Both the position numbers and the translations under genes were made by a program. From Candidatus Thorarchaeota archaeon (lineage in GTDB: Archaea; Asgardarchaeota; Thorarchaeia; Thorarchaeales; Thorarchaeaceae): 64,000 bases of DNA. The notes under the pieces were generated by a model. It did not search any database. It saw nothing but the letters and a program-made list of their open reading frames with translations, and was not told the DNA's origin. Location: NCBI GenBank assembly GCA_029855935.1, contig JAGSHN010000005.1:1-64000 (forward strand). The letters are read 5' to 3'. Numbering within the stretch: position 1 is the stretch's first letter; the number at the start of each line of letters is the position of its first letter. Positions 59,545 to 64,000 of this stretch are shown here, in pieces.

Positions 59545-61068
59545 TTGTCACAGTTTCCCCGCGAGATTAACACTGTCACCAAGGATGTGAGACAAGTCAA
59601 CATCCTGTTCGCGCTCTGCTATCCCTCCACATACCGCGCGGGGATGAGCGGACTCGCAATGCATCTCTTTTATTCAGCGCTCAATGCACGCCAGGACACC
59701 TCATGTGAGCGATACTTTAGATTCGACACCCCCTCTCCTGTTCGGTCTCTTGAGAGCGGCCGTGGGCTGAGGGACAATCATATCGTTGGATTCTCCCTGA
59801 CCTATGAAATCGATATTCTTCATCTCGTGCAGATGCTTGAGATGGCGGGCATCCCAGCCTTTGCATCGGACAGGGAGTGTGATGACCCCATAGTCATCAT
59901 CGGAGGACCAGCCGTAAGTGCCAACCCCCTCCCCTTCTCAAGATTTGCTGACGCGTTCGTCATCGGCGAGGGCGATTTGGTAATTCACGACATAGTCGAC
60001 ACTGTGGGGGAAGACAAGAGTCGGAATGATATCATAGATGCAATTGCGGACATAGAGGGGGTGTATGTCCCCCACAGATCGGAGGGGCCGGTCCGTAGGC
60101 TCAAGATTGACAATATTGACCACATCTTCCATCCGACCCGTCAGATAGTCGCGGATGTTCCTGATGGGAGTCGCCATCAACCCATCTTCGGAAGAGCCCT
60201 GCTGGTCGAGGTCACACGAGGCTGTGGTCATGCCTGCAAGTTCTGTCTGATTGGCCATATCCCGGGGCCACGCAGGGCAAGGTCCCTTGAGCGTCTGCAG
60301 TCCATCATCCAGAGAGGTATTGCCGAAACGCCAGTGAAGAAGCTTGCCCTTATCGGGTCGTCGCTAGGTGATATGCCCCGTCTACAGGAACTGATAGACT
60401 GGATTGTGGGAGCGGGACTACAGCTGTCGGTGCCATCACTCAGGGCCGACACGGTCACTCAAGAACTGGTGTCGTCCATTGCGAAGGGTGGACAGAGGAC
60501 GCTCACGATTGCCCCCGAAACTGGTACCGAGGAGTTGCGCAGACGCGTAGGCAAGGGGATTAGGGACGACCAGATAGAGAGAGCAATTGACATGGCAGAG
60601 TCCGCAGGAATGCACGCCGTGAAGTTGTATTTCATAGTAGGTCTGCCAAGCGAGCAAGAGTCCGACGTTGCCGCCATAGCTGAGATGGTGAGGTCACTTG
60701 CAGAGCGGCACCGGATACGCATAACGGTTGGTGTGAACCCCTTTGTACCGAAGGCCCATACGAGGTTCGAGAGAGAGGCCCAACCCTCGCTTGAGGTCAT
60801 CCGTGCCAAGATTCGACTCGTAGAGGAACGTCTCCGCAGTGTGCCGAGGGTCATATTTGAGGGACTCGATCCTAGGGAGGCCCGAGTTCAGGCTGCACTA
60901 TCAATGGGGGACGAGTCCCTCTCCGAGGTGATACTGTTGGCATCAAGATACGGCGGACTTGGAGGATGGAGAAGGGCAGAACGTGAGAGCGGCATCGCAT
61001 TCTTCTCCGTGGCAAGCGACACATCAAGGCGAGAGGGGGATCTCCCCTGGTCATTTATAGTGGACTAG
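59545..61068 (+). CDS. B12-binding-type radical SAM protein
   Basis: A 507-residue protein. The N-terminal about 150 residues have the cobalamin-domain pattern (ILFALCYPSTYRAGMSGLAM, VGFSLTYEIDILHLVQML, VIIGGPAVSANPLP). The radical SAM motif is RGCGHACKFC (Cys227, Cys231, Cys234). Later segments LTIAPETGTEELRRRVGKG and KLYFIVGLPSEQESDV fit the family. The reaction is unknown. TTG 59545 lies 26 nt after the GlmU-like gene and is probably co-transcribed. Confidence 0.85.
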   Translation: MSQFPREINTVTKDVRQVNILFALCYPSTYRAGMSGLAMHLFYSALNARQDTSCERYFRFDTPSPVRSLESGRGLRDNHIVGFSLTYEIDILHLVQMLEMAGIPAFASDRECDDPIVIIGGPAVSANPLPFSRFADAFVIGEGDLVIHDIVDTVGEDKSRNDIIDAIADIEGVYVPHRSEGPVRRLKIDNIDHIFHPTRQIVADVPDGSRHQPIFGRALLVEVTRGCGHACKFCLIGHIPGPRRARSLERLQSIIQRGIAETPVKKLALIGSSLGDMPRLQELIDWIVGAGLQLSVPSLRADTVTQELVSSIAKGGQRTLTIAPETGTEELRRRVGKGIRDDQIERAIDMAESAGMHAVKLYFIVGLPSEQESDVAAIAEMVRSLAERHRIRITVGVNPFVPKAHTRFEREAQPSLEVIRAKIRLVEERLRSVPRVIFEGLDPREARVQAALSMGDESLSEVILLASRYGGLGGWRRAERESGIAFFSVASDTSRREGDLPWSFIVD

Positions 61069-61161
61069 GTGAGAATAGCCGACAGGAATTATGTTATAAG
61101 CGTGCCAGGACTAGCTCATTATGGATGGCCGAAATGCCCCCTGTCACTGCGGTGAGCACTG

Positions 61162-61506
61162 ATGGAACGAGACGAGTTCGAGAAGGCGTTTCCAGCGCTC
61201 AGTGAGGAGATCAGGACAGGCAAGACAAAGACGTATAGGATTACTGGAGTCCGTCTGGAGATGAAGGAAGAGAGTGAGAGCGACTCGAACCAAGACCAAG
61301 GGACCTTCCTGCCCGATGTCGTTGACTACATCCGCCGATGCGACACAGTGCCACAGGCACTTGAGATAGTCGACTATCTCCTGAAACAGGGTGAGATAAG
61401 CAGGTCGGAGGCGTCATCAATCAAACGTCAATTGAAGACGCAGGGTCTCAGAAGTTTTGGTTCAAAGAAGGAGAAGGACTACTATCTCCACCACGGAATT
61501 GGCTGA
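61162..61506 (+). CDS. DUF2095-like archaeal protein
   Basis: A 114-residue soluble protein. The start RDEFEKAFPALSEEIRTG and the later ALEIVDYLLKQGEISRSEASSIKRQL plus LRSFGSKKEKDYY match an uncharacterised archaeal family I associate with DUF2095; that assignment is by memory. A stretch of Glu/Ser (about 36-44) in the middle is poorly conserved-looking. It stands alone between a radical SAM gene and the convergent atpB. Confidence 0.7.
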   Translation: MERDEFEKAFPALSEEIRTGKTKTYRITGVRLEMKEESESDSNQDQGTFLPDVVDYIRRCDTVPQALEIVDYLLKQGEISRSEASSIKRQLKTQGLRSFGSKKEKDYYLHHGIG

Positions 61507-61565
61507 GCGGTTCCAGACACCTTCTCACAATTGAGGTCGAATATGAAGAAAAAAGAGGCGGGAGA

Positions 61566-62966
61566 TCAGGGCGGCACATAGACACCCTTCTCTCTGGCCC
61601 ACGCTATTGTGGAGGGGTCACATCTCTTCAGTTCGCGTTCAGGAAACTCGCTGAGCAGTTTCCAGCCCAGGTCGAGCGTTTCCTCAAAGGATCGGTCCTC
61701 GTACTCATCTTGACTTATGAATTCCGCCTCGAACCGGTCAGCAAACTTGAGGTATTTCTGGTCTCGTTCTGTGAGAGCCTCAGATCCAACAACGGCTACC
61801 AAGTCTCGCAAGTCGCGCCCTTCAGAGTACGCGTAGTAGAGCTGGGCTTGAACCTCTCTGTGATCGAAGCGAGTCATCCCCTTACCAATGCCCTCCTTCA
61901 TCAACCGGCTGAGAGAGGGGCCAGGATCAATGGGCGGATAGACGCCACGTCTGTGGAGTGCCCTGCTCACCAGAAGCTGTCCTTCTGTGATGTATCCTGA
62001 CAGATCAGGAATTGGATGTGTCATATCGTCCTGTGGCATAGACAGAATTGGCATCTGGGTGATTGTGCCCTTGCGACCGTGGATACGTCCAGCACGCTCG
62101 TAGATTGTACTCAAGTCAGTGTAGAGATAACCGGGATAGCCGCGTCGCCCTGGCACCTCTGACCTAGCGGCGCTAATCTCGCGAAGAGCCTCGGCATAGT
62201 TTGTCATATCAGTCAAGATGACGAGAACGTGCATGTCTGACTCGTAGGCCAAATACTCAGCTGCAGTGAGTGCTGCGCGAGGCGTGATGATACGCTCGAT
62301 TGCAGGGTCGTTTGCGAGGTTAAGGAACAGTGCTGTGTGCTCAAGAGCGCCAGTTTCCTGAAATGAGGATATGAAGTACTGGGCCTCGGTGGCAGTGATT
62401 CCCATCGCCGCAAAGACTATTGCGAACTCGCTCTCCTCGCCGGGAATCTTGGCCTGTCTCACAATCTGGGCTGCGATGCGGTTATGGGGCAGTCCAGAGC
62501 CAGAGAATATGGGCAGCTTCTGTCCCCGGACCAGCGTGTTGAGGCCGTCAATGACAGAGAGGCCAGTCTGAATAGGCTGACGGGGATACTGTCGGGCGTA
62601 GGGGTTGATTGGGGACCCGTAGATGTCCCAGTGATCCTCTGCTGTGAGCGGTGGCCCTCTGTCAAGGGGGTTGCCCGAGCCATCGAGGACACGACCTAGT
62701 ATCTCAGATGATACGGGGAGCTTCAGAGTTTCGCCGATGAAGCGGACTGCGGTGAGCTCGGTGTCAAGTCCGCGAGTCCCCTCAAAGACCTGGATGACCG
62801 CCCGCCCTCTTCCTGTTTCGAGCACAGTCCCGGTGAGGGTCTCTCCCGACGGCGCACGTATCTTTACGACCTCGTTGTATGCCACATCGTGAATGTTCTC
62901 CACAACAAGAAGAGGCCCGCTGACATCGGACACCGTGCGATAAGTGATTGTGGTTTCCTTCCTCAT
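61566..62966 (-). CDS. atpB: V/A-type ATP synthase subunit B
   Basis: A 466-residue non-catalytic nucleotide-binding subunit of the A-type ATP synthase. Landmarks are [23 protein letters not shown], the degenerate P-loop region [42 protein letters not shown] and [30 protein letters not shown]. Full length. Unusually, no subunit A upstream or D downstream is present; the upstream neighbour is a small membrane protein on the same strand and the downstream one is convergent. Confidence 0.96.
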   Translation of the reverse strand: MRKETTITYRTVSDVSGPLLVVENIHDVAYNEVVKIRAPSGETLTGTVLETGRGRAVIQVFEGTRGLDTELTAVRFIGETLKLPVSSEILGRVLDGSGNPLDRGPPLTAEDHWDIYGSPINPYARQYPRQPIQTGLSVIDGLNTLVRGQKLPIFSGSGLPHNRIAAQIVRQAKIPGEESEFAIVFAAMGITATEAQYFISSFQETGALEHTALFLNLANDPAIERIITPRAALTAAEYLAYESDMHVLVILTDMTNYAEALREISAARSEVPGRRGYPGYLYTDLSTIYERAGRIHGRKGTITQMPILSMPQDDMTHPIPDLSGYITEGQLLVSRALHRRGVYPPIDPGPSLSRLMKEGIGKGMTRFDHREVQAQLYYAYSEGRDLRDLVAVVGSEALTERDQKYLKFADRFEAEFISQDEYEDRSFEETLDLGWKLLSEFPERELKRCDPSTIAWAREKGVYVPP

Positions 62967-63041
62967 ACTAGGCAGCCGTCCCGTGAGTGCAAGCGGTAGT
63001 GACCTGTTTTAAGAATTGCTCTGTGAAGGAAACCATTTGGG

Positions 63042-63551
63042 TCACCACAGCCATATGACTGCAGAGAGGGACACGAATATTGTCAGCACGATTAGCGAAC
63101 GCACAATCAGTCTTTTTCCAGTTCGTTCCATCTCAGGGGACAGATGGGTAAAGTATGTAATTGCTCCCACAAGCACGCATATTGCACAGATTGCAGAGCC
63201 GAATGCATAGACCAGGGGAAGAGTTTCGACATCGGACAGCTTTAGCAGCTGCGCGGGAATGAAGTCCACGTTTGCGAGCAGCAGTGCAATGTTCTCAACA
63301 TCCACGATGGTGCCAAGTATGTTCCCCAGTACATAGAAGACAATTCCGATGATGATTGACCCCTTCGCGGCAGAATCGCTCAGTGTCGAGGCATAGACGA
63401 CCAGCCCTATGACTAGAAAGACATAGTAGAAGCGAACGCAGAGTACGTAGGCCACAACGAGAATGTTGTAGACAGTGTCTACACCGTTGAACGAGGGAAG
63501 AGGCGTGTTCTGCAGCAATGCTCTGAAGATTGGCAGGGCTGGAGAAACCAT
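63042..63551 (-). CDS. Hypothetical four-helix membrane protein
   Basis: A 169-residue protein not recognised. Four hydrophobic helices are evident: about 27-55 (TVYNILVVAYVLCVRFYYVFLVIGLVV), 65-82, 109-127 (LVYAFGSAICAICVLVGAITYF) and 146-167 (RSLIVLTIFVSLSAVIWLW). ATG 63551 was chosen over GTG 63560. It lies 14 nt downstream of the uracil-DNA glycosylase gene, so the two may be co-transcribed. Confidence 0.65.
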   Translation of the reverse strand: MVSPALPIFRALLQNTPLPSFNGVDTVYNILVVAYVLCVRFYYVFLVIGLVVYASTLSDSAAKGSIIIGIVFYVLGNILGTIVDVENIALLLANVDFIPAQLLKLSDVETLPLVYAFGSAICAICVLVGAITYFTHLSPEMERTGKRLIVRSLIVLTIFVSLSAVIWLW

Positions 63552-63565
63552 TGATCTCACAATGA

Positions 63566-64000
63566 CTAGTGCGAAGTGGCGGATATAACCCCCACTCGAA
63601 TCAGCTCCCGTTGTAACACACGAAGGTCGTGGCGTAACAGGTCAAGTATCGTGCGACTTCGGAGCGCGGCTGCAGGATGATACGTCATGAACATCTTCAG
63701 AGAGTCAGCCTCGTAGAATCGTCCGTGCGCCTCAGAAACCCTCCACGGACCAACAACCGAGGAGATAGCCACCCCGCCGAGAAGGACGACGACCTCTGGC
63801 CGAATGATGTCGATCTGATGTAGGAGATATGGCAGGCATCGTTCGATCTCGCTAGCCGCTGGAGCCCGATTGCGCGGAGGACGGCATTTCAATACCGACG
63901 TTATGAAGACATCACTGCGGTCAATGCCTATCTCACCCAGTAGCTCTGTCAGGAGCCTACCAGAACGCCCTACGAAGGGTCGGCCAGTTTCATCTTCCCT
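63566..64000 (-). CDS. Family 4 uracil-DNA glycosylase (5' end outside window)
   Basis: The C-terminal 144 residues of a protein that removes uracil from DNA. The frame is open to the window edge, where it starts EDETGRPFVGRSGRLLTELL. ITSVLKCRPPRNRAPAASEIERC contains the Fe-S-linked Cys of family 4, and TYHPAAALR has the catalytic-loop His. A second Cys is in ERCLPYL. The N-terminal Fe-S cysteines and GExPG motif are beyond the edge. It is the first gene of a possible two-gene unit with the membrane protein. Confidence 0.88.
   Translation of the reverse strand, partial: REDETGRPFVGRSGRLLTELLGEIGIDRSDVFITSVLKCRPPRNRAPAASEIERCLPYLLHQIDIIRPEVVVLLGGVAISSVVGPWRVSEAHGRFYEADSLKMFMTYHPAAALRSRTILDLLRHDLRVLQRELIRVGVISATSH

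Noticed and set aside
1-64000. CRISPR arrays, insertion sequences, integrases or phage genes
   Set aside because: No regularly spaced direct repeats and no transposase, integrase or cas-like protein were seen in any frame.

Overview
The window is a gene-dense archaeal chromosome segment. It carries aIF1A, aIF2-beta, eIF6, S19e, L31e, L39e, L18ae/LX, prefoldin alpha, Spt5, FEN1, DNA topoisomerase VI, Cdc48, EF1-beta, Rio1, NMD3, Nep1, Hef and a V/A-type ATPase B subunit. tRNA introns fold into bulge-helix-bulge motifs, and TATA-like boxes lie upstream of many genes. Several genes point towards an Asgard lineage, with Thorarchaeota a plausible guess: a eukaryotic-type topoisomerase IB, a ribophorin I homologue next to an Alg7-type GlcNAc-1-phosphate transferase, and an RPA32-like protein. 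That placement is inference; no rRNA gene is present to test it. I see no insertion sequence, prophage or CRISPR array.

Layout. 0-10 kb: four tRNA genes (Ala, intron-bearing Phe, Val, Gly) plus a minus-strand tRNA-Gly, dUTPase, a methyltransferase, several unrecognised proteins, a phosphoribosyltransferase/ferritin-like pair, an ArsC-type reductase, topoisomerase IB and Nep1. 10-14.5 kb: a translation and protein-targeting operon (RNase P Rpp21, CRM protein, S19e, PDCD5, L39e, L31e, eIF6, L18ae, prefoldin alpha, FtsY). 14.5-21.5 kb: OTCase, a PfkB kinase, then ftsZ-secE-spt5-L11-L1-L10-L12. 21.6-25.3 kb: tRNA-Arg with two introns, a radical SAM protein, ThiL, tRNA-Thr with a T-loop intron, and tRNA-Leu. 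25.4-31.9 kb: an oxidoreductase, a minus-strand operon of glycine dehydrogenase subunits, an LpdD-like protein, a MoaD-like protein and a tRNA methylthiotransferase, then a Trm112-like protein and tRNA-Gln. 31.9-37 kb: an HD protein, the giant ribophorin I-like membrane protein and, divergently, the Alg7-like transferase; this looks like an N-glycosylation locus. 37-46 kb: mostly minus-strand information-processing genes (Top6A/B, Pno1-like KH protein, Rio1, aIF1A, NMD3, DUF424, aIF2-beta, RPA-like, FEN1). 46-51 kb: a zinc ribbon protein, EF1-beta, Cdc48, FAD synthase and a GT-C glycosyltransferase. 51-64 kb: a PAPS-reductase-like protein, DeoC, a PRC-barrel protein, Hef, two winged-helix regulators, a GlmU-like enzyme, a radical SAM protein, ATPase B, a membrane protein and a truncated family 4 uracil-DNA glycosylase.

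The most unusual items are four: (1) the fusion of DOMON-like and FKBP-like domains to a ribophorin I ectodomain; (2) an Spt5/NusG whose NGN domain is split by a C2HC zinc finger; (3) four tRNA introns of 28-29 nt, three of them in the D or T loop; (4) a topoisomerase IB with a greatly expanded coiled-coil linker. The PAPS-reductase-like gene has an in-frame zinc ribbon upstream that no ATG, GTG or TTG can start.
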